Shown here piece after piece: positions 46,511 through 54,945 of a DNA stretch of 64,000 nucleotides (within the stretch, counting starts at the first letter, position 1; every line of letters starts with the position of its first letter). The translations under genes and the position numbers were made by a program. This stretch comes from Lewinellaceae bacterium (GTDB lineage Bacteria > Bacteroidota > Bacteroidia > Chitinophagales > Saprospiraceae), in the NCBI GenBank assembly GCA_020636325.1, contig JACJYC010000004.1, positions 1 to 64,000 on the forward strand, given 5' to 3'. Below the pieces are notes generated by a model. That model was not told the DNA's origin. It saw only the letters and a program-made list of their open reading frames with translations, and ran no database searches.

Positions 46511-47565
46511 ACCTTCACCGCGCTGGCTTCCGGCCTCAAGCTCCGCACCACGCGGCCTGCCTGCCACATTTCGCTTTCGCGCAATTGGCGCAGTTCCTCT
46601 TCCAGTTTGGCGCGATAATCGGCCTGGCTGTTGGAGTCGATCGAACGCTGTGCTTCGTTGCCGGATGCGACGCTGTCATAGAGTTCCTTGAAAACAGGCG
46701 CGACGGCATCGCGGAATTTCGTCCACCAGTCCAATGCGCCGCGCTGAGCGGTTGTGGAGCAGTTGGCGTACATCCAGTCCATGCCGTTTTCCGCAACCAG
46801 CGGCATCAGGCTTTGGGTGAGTTCTTCCACCGTCTCGTTGAAGGCTTCGGAGGGGGAGTGGCCGCGCTTGCGCAATTCGTCGTACTGGGCGGCAAAAATA
46901 CCCTGGATAGCGCCCATGAGCGTGCCGCGTTCGCCGGTCAGGTCGCTGTATACTTCTTGCTGGAAGGTGGTTTCAAACAGGTATCCCGAACCGATGCCGA
47001 TGCCCAGGGCGATGACCCGGTCGTAGGCGGTGCCCGTGGCGTCCTGGAAAATGGCGTAGCTTGAATTCAAGCCGCGGCCTTCCAGGAACAAGCGGCGCAG
47101 GCTCGTACCGGAACCCTTCGGCGCTACGAGGATCACATCCACGTCGGCAGGCGGGATAATGCCGGTCCGTTCCTTGTAGGTGATGGCGAATCCGTGGGAG
47201 AAATAGAGGGCTTTGCCTTTGGTGAGGTACGGCTTGAGCTTGGGCCAAATGGCGATCTGGGCGGCGTCAGACAAGAGATACTGGATAATCGTGCCCCGTT
47301 CGGCCGCTTCTTCGATCTCAAACAGGGTCTCGCCGGGTACCCAACCGTCGCGCACCGCTTTGTCCCAGGTTTTGGAGCCTTTACGCTGGCCGATGATGAC
47401 ATTGAAGCCGTTTTCACGCAGGTTCAACGCCTGGCCGGGGCCCTGCACGCCGTAACCGATGATGGCGATGGTCTCATCCGCGAGGGTGTTCAATGCCTTT
47501 TCAAGTGGAAATTCTTCGCGGGTTGCTACATTTTCTTCGACACCGCCGAAATTCATTTTAGCCAT
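46501..47565 (-). CDS. ilvC: ketol-acid reductoisomerase
   Basis: The 354-residue protein has the NADPH-binding motif GYGVQGPGQALNLRENG, the segment APKGSGTSLRR and a knotted C-terminal domain with metal-binding acids around EVYSDLTGERGTLMG and the later ELTQSLMPLV helices. It converts acetolactate and acetohydroxybutyrate to dihydroxy acids for valine, leucine and isoleucine. Length fits class I with a modest C-terminal extension. I use the ATG at 47565 (MAKMNFGGVEEN). A promoter at 47777-47770 and a leader of about 200 nt with a small Leu/Ile-rich peptide lie upstream, which suggests attenuation. The last codons merge into the CATCCAG repeat. Confidence 0.93.
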   Translation of the reverse strand: MAKMNFGGVEENVATREEFPLEKALNTLADETIAIIGYGVQGPGQALNLRENGFNVIIGQRKGSKTWDKAVRDGWVPGETLFEIEEAAERGTIIQYLLSDAAQIAIWPKLKPYLTKGKALYFSHGFAITYKERTGIIPPADVDVILVAPKGSGTSLRRLFLEGRGLNSSYAIFQDATGTAYDRVIALGIGIGSGYLFETTFQQEVYSDLTGERGTLMGAIQGIFAAQYDELRKRGHSPSEAFNETVEELTQSLMPLVAENGMDWMYANCSTTAQRGALDWWTKFRDAVAPVFKELYDSVASGNEAQRSIDSNSQADYRAKLEEELRQLRESEMWQAGRVVRSLRPEASAVKVDA

Positions 47566-47777
47566 AATGCTTTTCTTTAATTGAATTAAAAAAAGAACAG
47601 CGGGCTCATTGGAAGGAAAATCGGCATTTGGGAACAACGGGGCCCTTGACAGAAACCCCGGATGGCCAAATTCCTAAATCTTCAGCAAAGCCAATGGCAT
47701 GCCGTCGCCGTTGTTTGATTTGATTGAGTGATTTTGAAAAGCGGACTGGCTTTGGTCAGGATTGGTCCGCAAAGGTA
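47566..47777 (-). promoter_or_regulatory. ilvC promoter and candidate attenuator leader
   Basis: A -7 box TACCTTTG lies at 47777-47770 on the minus strand, and about 200 nt of leader precede the ilvC ATG. After the small leader frame (47700-47674), ATTTGG can pair with CCAAAT around an inner CGGGG/CCCCG stem. The leader-frame sequence CATTGG can alternatively pair with CCAATG further down. TTCTTTTTTTAATT occurs just before the coding start. These are alternative structures seen by eye, not computed. Confidence 0.4.
47674..47700 (-). CDS. candidate leader peptide MPLALLKI
   Basis: An eight-codon frame ATG-CCA-TTG-GCT-TTG-CTG-AAG-ATT-TAG lies in the ilvC leader. Four of eight residues are Leu or Ile, two of the amino acids made by the pathway. 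No in-frame upstream ATG exists. Such peptides report branched-chain amino acid supply by ribosome stalling in known ilv attenuators. That role is inferred here from composition and position only. Confidence 0.35.
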   Translation of the reverse strand: MPLALLKI

Positions 47778-47989
47778 AAAAGTATAATCGAATAATGGTA
47801 ACGGCCTGAAAATATTTTATGATGCGGGACCGGCGCAGAAAGCAATTCATCCGCAGCGGTTTAGGCGGCGGGAGCCTTGCAGCCTGCCGGACATTTTAAC
47901 CGGAAACTATCCTGAAAACCGGGTATTGGCCTAACTTTTGCCGACATTGTACGTATATTGAAATAAATCATGACTTTTGACCAACCAAA

Positions 47990-49060
47990 ATGCATCCTAT
48001 GAAATTCCGGAATTCTACCTTGATCGCCGCTTTCGGGCTCTTTTGCAGCGTATTGAATGCCCAATCTATTGAGGTTCCCCAAACCAAAATACCCATGTTT
48101 ACCAAAATTGCAGCCGACTGGTGCCCGCCTTGCGGAGGCTGGGGCTGGAATTTTTATGAAGGCGCCCTGGATGATAATTCCGCCAAGGCCATGGTCTGGA
48201 CCATCCACCACAGCGGCGGCCTGACCAATTCCACGGCCAGCAAAATTGCCCATAACTTCAATATCATCGGACAGCCGGAATTCTACCTGGATATGACAAA
48301 AGAACCGGTCAACAGTTCCAATTATACGACCTACTTCACTACGCTCTCCAACCAGGTGAACAACCTCGCAGCCGGCGACCCCCTGGCACAAACCGGCCTG
48401 ATCGCCGCTCATGCAGACGAAGAGCTGAAGGTGGTCACCAAGACCCGTTTTTTTAATCCGACCGACGGCGGAGAATACCGCCTCGGGGTCTACCTGGTTG
48501 AAAAACTGTATGTCGGTTTTCAGCAGTCACAGGGAAATAATGCCCAGCACAAGGAATTGTTCCGGCGCAAACTGACCACCGATGATTTCGGAATGTTGCT
48601 CACCGATCAGGCCATCGCCGCCGGCACGGAATTCTCCCTGCAGACGAGCGTCCCCTGGAGTGAGATCACCTACCCGCAGTCCAATATCCGGATCGTCACC
48701 GTCATCTGGAAAAAGGACGGCAACCGCTACCTCGCCGTCAATACCAATTATACGGACTTTATCCAGGACGGCCTCGTATCCACCAATGAACGCATCGAAC
48801 CCAATCTGACCCTGCAAATCTGGCCGAATCCGCTGGAGGACCAGGGCTCGCTTTGGCTCAAAAACCCGGTTCAACTCCAGCGCCTGAACATTGACCTTTT
48901 CGACCGGTCGGGCCGCCTGATTAAAAATCTCTTTAACGGTCAGGTCCCGGCGGGTGAGAACAACCTGCCGTTCAGCGTGGCCGGCTTGCCGCAGGGCAGC
49001 TACCTGATCCGGGCTACCACCGCTACGGAGTCCATCGCGCGCTGGGCTGTCGTAAAATAA
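47990..49060 (+). CDS. type IX secreted thioredoxin-fold protein (Omp28-like)
   Basis: The 356-residue protein has a signal peptide (STLIAAFGLFCSVLNAQ), then a thioredoxin-like domain with the redox motif ADWCPPCGGWG near residue 43. A beta-rich region follows, and the C-terminus is a type A sorting domain (LQIWPNPLEDQG, GRLIKNLF, GSYLIRA). Omp28-type proteins of Bacteroidota have this layout. It would be displayed outside the cell by T9SS, where a CxxC could act on disulfides or be structural. ATG 47990 or the fourth codon ATG at 47999 starts the protein. A large hairpin follows the stop codon. Confidence 0.85.
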   Translation: MHPMKFRNSTLIAAFGLFCSVLNAQSIEVPQTKIPMFTKIAADWCPPCGGWGWNFYEGALDDNSAKAMVWTIHHSGGLTNSTASKIAHNFNIIGQPEFYLDMTKEPVNSSNYTTYFTTLSNQVNNLAAGDPLAQTGLIAAHADEELKVVTKTRFFNPTDGGEYRLGVYLVEKLYVGFQQSQGNNAQHKELFRRKLTTDDFGMLLTDQAIAAGTEFSLQTSVPWSEITYPQSNIRIVTVIWKKDGNRYLAVNTNYTDFIQDGLVSTNERIEPNLTLQIWPNPLEDQGSLWLKNPVQLQRLNIDLFDRSGRLIKNLFNGQVPAGENNLPFSVAGLPQGSYLIRATTATESIARWAVVK

Positions 49061-49080
49061 TCTATCGGCCTAAAAGGCAA

Positions 49081-49131
49081 GTGAATCAGGAATTTCGGAA
49101 GGCCGCTCTGCGGATCCAATTCCTGATTCAC
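49081..49131. terminator. long perfect inverted repeat after the Omp28-like gene
   Basis: GTGAATCAGGAATT (49081-49094) and AATTCCTGATTCAC (49118-49131) are perfectly complementary. A nested hairpin CCG-CTCTG-CGG lies in the loop. It begins 20 bp after the stop codon. No T-run follows on the plus strand, so it may stabilise the transcript 3' end rather than terminate by the intrinsic route. Confidence 0.65.
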
Positions 49132-49182
49132 ATGCATCAGACGACTCTCCCGGCTCACTGATCATATCCGGTGAGCAAATTC

Positions 49183-49262
49183 AATTCCTCGATTCCTCAG
49201 TTCCTCAATTCCTCAATTCCTCAGTTCCTCAATTCCTCAGTTCCTCAATCCCCCAATTCCCC
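49183..49262. repeat. ATTCCTCA octanucleotide tandem repeat
   Basis: Nine or so units of ATTCCTCA/GTTCCTCA run in tandem and end with CCCCCAATTCCCC, shortly before the Nudix gene ATG. The unit also occurs before 3478 and, in reverse complement, at 55004-55330. Confidence 0.85.
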
Positions 49263-49289
49263 CTATCTTACCCCCACAATCCATCCACC

Positions 49290-49832
49290 ATGCCTGATTA
49301 TAAAAATCCCTGGCAGACCGTCAGCATCGAACGGATTTACGATAACCCCTGGATCGCCGTTTCTCACCGGGATGTGATCAATCCCTCGGGAAATAAGGGT
49401 ATCTACGGCGTTGTCCATTTCAAAAACCTGGCCATCGGCATTGTTCCACTTGATGAAGAGGGCAACACCTGGCTGGTCGGCCAATACCGGTATACCATCG
49501 ATCAGTACAGTTGGGAGATCCCCGAAGGCGGCTGCCCCCTGGGGACCGACCCGCTGGCTTCCGCGCAGCGGGAATTATTGGAAGAAACCGGCATAACCGC
49601 CGGCAAATGGGAAAAAATCCTGGATTTTCATACCTCCAACTCCGTTACCGACGAAGCCGGAATGGTTTTCCTGGCCCGGGAACTGTCATTCGGGCCTTCC
49701 CAGCCGGAAGAAACCGAAAAACTGGAAGTCCGCAAATTGCCCTTTTCCGAAGCTGTGAAAATGGTAGAATCCGGAGAAATCACGGATTCATTGTCCATCA
49801 TGGCCCTACTCCGCGTAAGGCTTATGCTGTGA
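49290..49832 (+). CDS. Nudix hydrolase (ADP-ribose pyrophosphatase-like)
   Basis: The 180-residue protein has the ADP-sugar pyrophosphatase layout: WQTVSIERIYDNPWIAVSHRDV at the start, then VGQYRYTIDQYSWEIPEGG. The Nudix box is GGCPLGTDPLASAQRELLEETGI. The box keeps the REXXEE core, but the first Glu of GX5E is Thr, which may affect metal binding slightly. The likely substrate is ADP-ribose or another nucleoside diphosphate sugar. The gene starts right after an ATTCCTCA array, with little room for a promoter outside the repeat. Confidence 0.88.
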   Translation: MPDYKNPWQTVSIERIYDNPWIAVSHRDVINPSGNKGIYGVVHFKNLAIGIVPLDEEGNTWLVGQYRYTIDQYSWEIPEGGCPLGTDPLASAQRELLEETGITAGKWEKILDFHTSNSVTDEAGMVFLARELSFGPSQPEETEKLEVRKLPFSEAVKMVESGEITDSLSIMALLRVRLML

Positions 49833-49862
49833 AAGTAGATGAGGAATCGATCAACAAATCAA

Positions 49863-49953
49863 CCTCCGGCGGCCGGAGCCCCGGCGAAGGCGGCAAATCA
49901 ACAAATAAACAAATAAACCTCCGGCGGCCGGAGCCCCGGCGAAGGCGGCAAAT
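49863..49953. repeat. two direct copies of a 36-bp GC-rich hairpin unit
   Basis: The unit starts CCTCCGGCGGCCGGAG, a 7-bp palindrome around one G, and ends CCCCGGCGAAGGCGGCAAAT. Copies lie at 49863-49898 and 49918-49953, separated by AT-rich AACAAATAAAC units. It sits between two converging genes and could terminate both. Confidence 0.8.
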
Positions 49954-49969
49954 AAACAAAACCCACCCC

Positions 49970-50854
49970 TCAATCCAGGTACCGCTTCACCAACCCCTCG
50001 TAAGCGTCAATGCGCCGGTCCCGCAAAAACGGCCAGATGCGCCGCACATCCTCGCTCCGCCGCTTGTCCACTTCCACCACGGCAAAATCCTCTTCTCCGG
50101 CCGGCGACTGGTAGATAAGCTCCCCTTGAGGGCCGGCAACAAAGCTCTGTCCCCAGAATTCGATCCCCCCCGTGACGCCTGACCAATCGGGTTCCCTGCC
50201 CGTTCGGTTCACTGCGATCACCGGGAGGCCGTTCGCTACCGCATGCCCCCGTTGTATGGTCTGCCAGGCGCCGAACTGGCGGGATTTCTCTTCCGCGCTG
50301 TCCGAACTTTCCCATCCGATAGCGGTAGGGTAGATCAGCAGTTCAGCCCCCGCCAGGGCCATCAGGCGGGCCGCTTCAGGGTACCATTGATCCCAACAGA
50401 CCAGCACCCCCAACCGGCCGACCGAGGTGTCGACGGGCTGGAAGCCGAGATCGCCCGGGGTGAAATAGAATTTCTCGTAATAGGCCGGGTCATCGGGGAT
50501 GTGCATTTTGCGGTATTTACCCGCCATGCTGCCGTCTTTTTCCAGTACAACCGCCGTATTGTGGTACAATCCCGGCGCTCTTTTTTCAAACAGCGAACAC
50601 ACCAGCACAATGCCCAATTCACGGGCGATCGCCCCGAACTCTTGCGTCGACGGCCCCGGGATCGGTTCCGCCATATCGAATTTTTCGACCTCTTCCGCCT
50701 GGCAGAAATAAATGCCCGTGTGCAATTCCTGCAGGATCACCAGTTGAGCGCCTTTCGCCGCACAAGCCCTGATGCCCGCAATGGATTTCCTGATATTTTC
50801 CTGCCGGTCCGTTCCGCACATCTGCTGAACCAGCCCGATTTTTAATGTTGACAT
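49970..50854 (-). CDS. aguB: N-carbamoylputrescine amidase
   Basis: The 294-residue protein is a nitrilase-superfamily hydrolase with the catalytic triad Glu in ILQELHTG, Lys in KYRKMHIPDD and Cys in LVCWDQWYPEAAR. The segments YYEKFYFTPGD and FGAWQTIQRGHA are typical of N-carbamoylputrescine amidase. It hydrolyses N-carbamoylputrescine to putrescine, CO2 and ammonia in the cytoplasm. Agmatine deiminase is encoded just upstream on the same strand with a 114-bp gap, which supports the substrate assignment. Confidence 0.9.
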   Translation of the reverse strand: MSTLKIGLVQQMCGTDRQENIRKSIAGIRACAAKGAQLVILQELHTGIYFCQAEEVEKFDMAEPIPGPSTQEFGAIARELGIVLVCSLFEKRAPGLYHNTAVVLEKDGSMAGKYRKMHIPDDPAYYEKFYFTPGDLGFQPVDTSVGRLGVLVCWDQWYPEAARLMALAGAELLIYPTAIGWESSDSAEEKSRQFGAWQTIQRGHAVANGLPVIAVNRTGREPDWSGVTGGIEFWGQSFVAGPQGELIYQSPAGEEDFAVVEVDKRRSEDVRRIWPFLRDRRIDAYEGLVKRYLD

Positions 50855-50968
50855 GGTTGGTATGAATGCTTTAATTCCATCTTTTAAACGCAGGATTACC
50901 CCGAAAGGTCACATCTTTTTATCGAATGTGTGATTTTCCTATCGACGTAAGATCTTACGTCGCTACTG

Positions 50969-52018
50969 TCAACTGACAACTAATAAAGGGTACTGCATCG
51001 AAATGCAATGCAAGGATCCGTGCTGCCGGATCAGGGCGCTGCAATCAATGGCAATGATCTCCCTGCCGGGAAACAAGGGCCGCAACCGTTCAACCGCCGC
51101 GTCGTCTTCCGGTACGCCGTAGACCGGGATCAGAACGGCCCCGTTGATGATCAGGAAATTGGCATAGGTAGCCGGCAGCCGGTAGCCTTCTTCCGCATAA
51201 ACGGGGGAGGGCATCGGCAGCGGAACCAGGCGGTAAGGTTGTCCGCCGGGGGTTCGGAACGCTTTCAATTCCTGTTCCATCAGCCGCAGGGCCTCGTAAT
51301 GCTCGTCCGATTCATCGGTGCATTGCACGTAGGCGATCGTCTCCGGGTCGCAGAAACGCGCCAGCGTATCGATATGGGAGTCCGTGTCGTCGCCTGCGAG
51401 GTAGCCGTTGCGGAGCCACAATACCCTTTTCAGGCCGAACCGCTGTTTGAGGAAGGCTTCGGTCGCCGCCTGGTCCATATGCGGATTCCGGTTGGGCGAC
51501 AGCAGGCAATGGGTGGTTGTCATCAGGGTGCCTTGACCGTCGCTCTCAATGCCGCCGCCTTCGAGGGCGATACCGCCCGGCACGACCGGCGTGGAGCCGA
51601 AAATACCCAGCCGTTTCAATCCGGAGGTGATCAGGTTATCCTTGTCGGCTGCGAATTTGAGCCCCCAGCCGTTGAATACAAAATCCAGGATGACCGGTTG
51701 GTTGTCGACCAGGATGGTGATGCCGCCGTGGTCGCGCGCCCAGGTGTCGTTGCTGGGCAGTTCGGCCAGGATGAGGTTGGTCCGGTCGAGGTTTGCCAGT
51801 TGCCGGTCGACCCATTTCAGGTCGTTGCAGACGATCAGTACTTGCTCGAACCGGCTTACGGCGCGGATGCAATCCAAAAAGCAGGGGATGACATCGTCCA
51901 GCATATCGGCCCAATCCGTATCGGGATGGGGGAACGTGAATTGGACGGCGCTTTGCGGCTCCCATTCAGCCGGTAATCGGGTTGCGGATTCCATGGTGAT
52001 CGAAAAAATTAGGGGCAT
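50969..52018 (-). CDS. aguA: agmatine deiminase (peptidyl-arginine deiminase family)
   Basis: The 349-residue protein has family signatures: LPAEWEPQSAVQFTFPHPDTDW at the start, WARDHGGI, ALEGGGIESDG and a C-terminal catalytic Cys in GSLHCISMQYP. It converts agmatine to N-carbamoylputrescine. Met9 at 51994 fits family starts better than Met1. With the downstream amidase it forms the arginine-agmatine-putrescine route; arginine decarboxylase is not in this window. A GCCCG-CTT-CGGGC hairpin lies in the upstream spacer at 52068-52080, overlapping the stop of the next gene. Confidence 0.9.
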   Translation of the reverse strand: MPLIFSITMESATRLPAEWEPQSAVQFTFPHPDTDWADMLDDVIPCFLDCIRAVSRFEQVLIVCNDLKWVDRQLANLDRTNLILAELPSNDTWARDHGGITILVDNQPVILDFVFNGWGLKFAADKDNLITSGLKRLGIFGSTPVVPGGIALEGGGIESDGQGTLMTTTHCLLSPNRNPHMDQAATEAFLKQRFGLKRVLWLRNGYLAGDDTDSHIDTLARFCDPETIAYVQCTDESDEHYEALRLMEQELKAFRTPGGQPYRLVPLPMPSPVYAEEGYRLPATYANFLIINGAVLIPVYGVPEDDAAVERLRPLFPGREIIAIDCSALIRQHGSLHCISMQYPLLVVS

Positions 52019-52078
52019 CTTCGGTTAAGAAGACACCCCAGCCACAATTTGTTACTAGCGAATTATGCCCGCTTCGGG

Positions 52079-53710
52079 CTATTCTTCAGCCATGAACGGA
52101 TAGCGATAATCCGTCGGCGGAACGAAATTTTCCTTCAGAGTGCGCGGTGAAACCCAACGGAGGAGATTCCAAACGGAGCCTGCCTTGTCGTTGGTGCCGG
52201 AAGCCCTTGCGCCGCCGAACGGTTGTTGTCCGACAACGGCTCCGGTAGGTTTGTCATTGATGTAAAAATTGCCGGCTGCATGGCGCAACTTCTCTGTAGC
52301 GTGCGCTATAGCATCCCTATCTGAGGCGAACACGGCGCCGGTCAATGCGTAAGGAGAGGTTTCATCTACCAGATCCAGGGTTTTTTCCCAGGAACGGTCA
52401 TTGTACACATAGATGGTCAGAACGGGGCCGAAGATCTCCTCTTCCATGGTTCTGTAATGCGGATCGTCAACCAGCAGAACGGTCGGTTGGATGAAATAGC
52501 CTACCGATTTGTCGTATTCTCCGCCGGCGATGATCTCGACCCCTTCGTCCTTTTTGGCTTGGGCAATATAGCTGGTGATCTTGTCAAATGCGCGATGATC
52601 GATCACCGCATTGACAAAATTAGTAAAATCTTCCGGAGATCCCATACGTATGGCGGCCAAATCTTCAAGCATGAAAGATTTAACGCTTTTCCAGAGGCTT
52701 CTGGGGATGTACGCGCGGGATGCAGCCGAGCATTTCTGGCCCTGGTATTCGAAGGCGCCCCTCACCAGTGCGGTAGCGACCGCCCTGGGGTCGGCGCTGG
52801 GGTGGGCGACGACAAAATCCTTGCCGCCTGTTTCTCCCACGATCCGCGGATAGGATTTGTATTTGGCGATATTTTTGCCGATGGTCAGCCAAAGGTGCTG
52901 GAAGACCTTGGTGCTGCCGGTGAAATGCAGACCCGCGAATTCGGGGTGTGCAAAGATGATATCTCCGGCAACCGGGCCGTCTACCAGGATCAGGTTGATC
53001 ACCCCGGGCGGCAGGCCCGCTGCTTCAAAGATCTCCATGATCACCGCCGCCGAATACACCTGCGTTTCGGCCGGTTTCCAGACGACCGTATTGCCCATCA
53101 AGGCGGGCGCCGCCGGCAAATTCCCGGCGATAGACGTGAAGTTGAACGGCGTCAGGGCGAAGATGAACCCTTCGAGCGGACGGTATTCCAGCCGGTTCCA
53201 GATGCCTGCGGAGCTGCCGGGTTGCTCCCGGTAGATATCCGTCATGTATTGGGCGTTGAACCGGAAGAAGTCACACAATTCGGCAACGCAGTCAATCTCG
53301 GCCTGGTAGATGGTCTTGGATTGACCGAGCATGGTGGCGGCATTCATTTTTGCCCGGAAGGGGCCGGCCAGCAGATCGGCTGCTTTCAGAAAAATGGCCG
53401 CTCTTTCCTGCCAGGGCATGGCTTCCCAGGCGGGCTTTGCGGCAAGGGCCGCCTGAATAGCCTGATGTACGTGTTCGGAACCGCCTTTGTGGAAATGACC
53501 GAGTACGTATTTGTGGTCGTGCGGCGGGGTAATGGTCACTTTTTCACTTGCGCGAACCGCCTGCCCTCCGATATGCATCGGTATGTCGAGCTTCTGAGCC
53601 TTCAGCTCCGCAATAGCTGCTTTGACCGCAGCGCGCTCGGGAGAGCCCGGAGCGTAGGACAATACAGGTTCATTTTTGATTGGAGGAAGTAAAAAAGTTG
53701 CATCCGGCAT
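52079..53710 (-). CDS. pruA: delta-1-pyrroline-5-carboxylate dehydrogenase
   Basis: The 543-residue aldehyde dehydrogenase shows LGHFHKGGSEHVHQAI near the start, the general-base Glu in VGETGGKDFVV and the nucleophile Cys in YQGQKCSAASRAY. The late motif QPFGGARASGTNDKAG is typical of P5C dehydrogenases. It oxidises glutamate semialdehyde to glutamate with NAD, the second step of proline and ornithine breakdown. I use the ATG at 53710 (MPDATFLLPPIKNEP), supported by a -7 box TATATTTG at 53745-53738. Its position beside agmatine-to-putrescine genes suggests an arginine/nitrogen theme. Confidence 0.92.
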   Translation of the reverse strand: MPDATFLLPPIKNEPVLSYAPGSPERAAVKAAIAELKAQKLDIPMHIGGQAVRASEKVTITPPHDHKYVLGHFHKGGSEHVHQAIQAALAAKPAWEAMPWQERAAIFLKAADLLAGPFRAKMNAATMLGQSKTIYQAEIDCVAELCDFFRFNAQYMTDIYREQPGSSAGIWNRLEYRPLEGFIFALTPFNFTSIAGNLPAAPALMGNTVVWKPAETQVYSAAVIMEIFEAAGLPPGVINLILVDGPVAGDIIFAHPEFAGLHFTGSTKVFQHLWLTIGKNIAKYKSYPRIVGETGGKDFVVAHPSADPRAVATALVRGAFEYQGQKCSAASRAYIPRSLWKSVKSFMLEDLAAIRMGSPEDFTNFVNAVIDHRAFDKITSYIAQAKKDEGVEIIAGGEYDKSVGYFIQPTVLLVDDPHYRTMEEEIFGPVLTIYVYNDRSWEKTLDLVDETSPYALTGAVFASDRDAIAHATEKLRHAAGNFYINDKPTGAVVGQQPFGGARASGTNDKAGSVWNLLRWVSPRTLKENFVPPTDYRYPFMAEE

Positions 53711-53737
53711 TGAAAGCAGGGTTTTGGTCTGACGCTG

Positions 53738-53745
53738 CAAATATA
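53738..53745 (-). promoter_or_regulatory. -7 box TATATTTG for pruA
   Basis: The minus strand reads CTATATTTGCAG, 27 bp before the chosen ATG. It lies in the 54-bp gap after the YjjG-like gene and indicates separate transcription of pruA. Confidence 0.5.
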
Positions 53746-53764
53746 GTACACTGTTTGGATTTTA

Positions 53765-54475
53765 TCACCTTTCCGCCGAATTAACCAGCTTGAGCACCTC
53801 GGAAAGGTCGTGTATCTGGTAGTCGGGTTCTATGTCCAGATAGGGCTGCAAACGGTCCGGATTGAACCAGCACGCGTCGATGCCGTACGACATGCTGCCC
53901 AGGATATCGGCATTCAGGTTATCGCCGACCATCAATACCCGGCCTGGGTCGGGCCGGCCCATCTCATGAAAGGCATGATCGAAAAAACCGGCATCGGGCT
54001 TGGCATGGCCGATCTCATCCGAAACCACGATGACCTTGAAAAAGGAGGTCAGTCCCGATTTGACCAGCCGGGGGCGTTGCACTTCCTTCAGTCCGTTGGT
54101 GGCCAGCGCGAGGCCGAATTCTCCGTGCAAGCTGTTCAGCAGGGCTTCGGCGCCGGGCAGCAGGATCGTCCCGCCGGCCAGCAGCCCCAGGTAATCAACC
54201 GCAAACGCCTCCAGGTCCTCCTTCAGGCCGATCTCCGCGAAAAACAACTCGAACCGGCGCAGGCGCAATTCAGCCCGGGTGATCCTGCCCGTCTCGAAAT
54301 CGTGCCAGCAGGATTTGTTGATGATATGGTATACGTCGTGGTGACTGTCCTGGAAATAGACCCCCAGATTTTCCAAGGCGCCTTTCAGTGCGGCCTTTTC
54401 GCACGCTGTGAAGTCGAAAAGGGTGTTGTCGGCGTCGAAAATGATCCAGTCGTATTTGTATTTGCTCGTGCTCAA
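53765..54475 (-). CDS. HAD-family hydrolase, YjjG-type noncanonical nucleotidase
   Basis: The 236-residue protein has HAD motif I DADNTLFDF, motif II ATNG, the Lys in DEIGHAKPD and motif IV VGDNLNADILG. The YjjG family dephosphorylates pyrimidine nucleoside monophosphates, including damaged ones. The ATG overlaps the coaD stop codon by 4 bp, so it is translationally coupled to coaD. Substrate choice is inferred from overall similarity. Confidence 0.85.
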   Translation of the reverse strand: MSTSKYKYDWIIFDADNTLFDFTACEKAALKGALENLGVYFQDSHHDVYHIINKSCWHDFETGRITRAELRLRRFELFFAEIGLKEDLEAFAVDYLGLLAGGTILLPGAEALLNSLHGEFGLALATNGLKEVQRPRLVKSGLTSFFKVIVVSDEIGHAKPDAGFFDHAFHEMGRPDPGRVLMVGDNLNADILGSMSYGIDACWFNPDRLQPYLDIEPDYQIHDLSEVLKLVNSAER

Positions 54476-54945
54476 CCGTTGTAATGATTTATGCGAACCT
54501 CGCGGGGCAGGAACGGGCTGGCATCGCCCCCTCCTTTGATGATCTCCCGGACAATCGTCGAACTGATGTGCGAATAGGCGGGTTTGCTGATGAGGAAAAT
54601 GGTCTCCAGCCCATCGCCGATGATGTGGTTGAGCTGGGAAATGGTCTTTTCATAATCGAAATCAGACGCATTCCGCAACCCCCGCAGCAGGTAGCGGGCG
54701 CCGATCCTTCGGCAGTAATGCGCCGTCAGGTTTTCGAAAAAATCGACCTCCACTTTCGGTTCGTCCTTGAATACGGCCTTTAACCAATCCATGCGCTGAT
54801 CGAAGTCAAACAAGGTGCTTTTCTGAGAATTGATCCCGATGGCAACGATGATCTTTTCAAAGAACGGCAAGGCCCGTTGCACCAGCTCGACATGGCCGAC
54901 GGTGATGGGGTCAAATGACCCCGGAAAAACAGCGATCTTGGACAT
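54472..54945 (-). CDS. coaD: pantetheine-phosphate adenylyltransferase
   Basis: The 157-residue protein is the bacterial-type CoaD. It has the nucleotidyltransferase motif GSFDPITVGH (residues 9-18), the substrate loop RYLLRGLRNASDFDYE and ISSTIVRE near the end. It transfers AMP from ATP to 4'-phosphopantetheine in coenzyme A synthesis. Length is normal. It is first in a two-gene unit with the YjjG-type hydrolase, and a 408-bp repeat-rich spacer lies upstream. Confidence 0.95.
   Translation of the reverse strand: MSKIAVFPGSFDPITVGHVELVQRALPFFEKIIVAIGINSQKSTLFDFDQRMDWLKAVFKDEPKVEVDFFENLTAHYCRRIGARYLLRGLRNASDFDYEKTISQLNHIIGDGLETIFLISKPAYSHISSTIVREIIKGGGDASPFLPREVRINHYNG

Noticed and set aside
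46501..46567. Short frame rich in repeated CLMLDAG residues extending into the ilvC/ilvA spacer
   Set aside because: The repeating peptide simply reflects the CATCCAG array read in frame. No start signal or conserved protein supports it.
52060..52082. Intrinsic terminator at the GCCCG-CTT-CGGGC hairpin after pruA
   Set aside because: The stem is only 5 bp and has no T-run on the minus-strand transcript; it partly overlaps the stop codon. It may still be weak structure.
52457..53692. Open frame of 411 codons antisense to the P5C dehydrogenase gene
   Set aside because: It is a shadow frame without motifs, opposite a complete aldehyde dehydrogenase.
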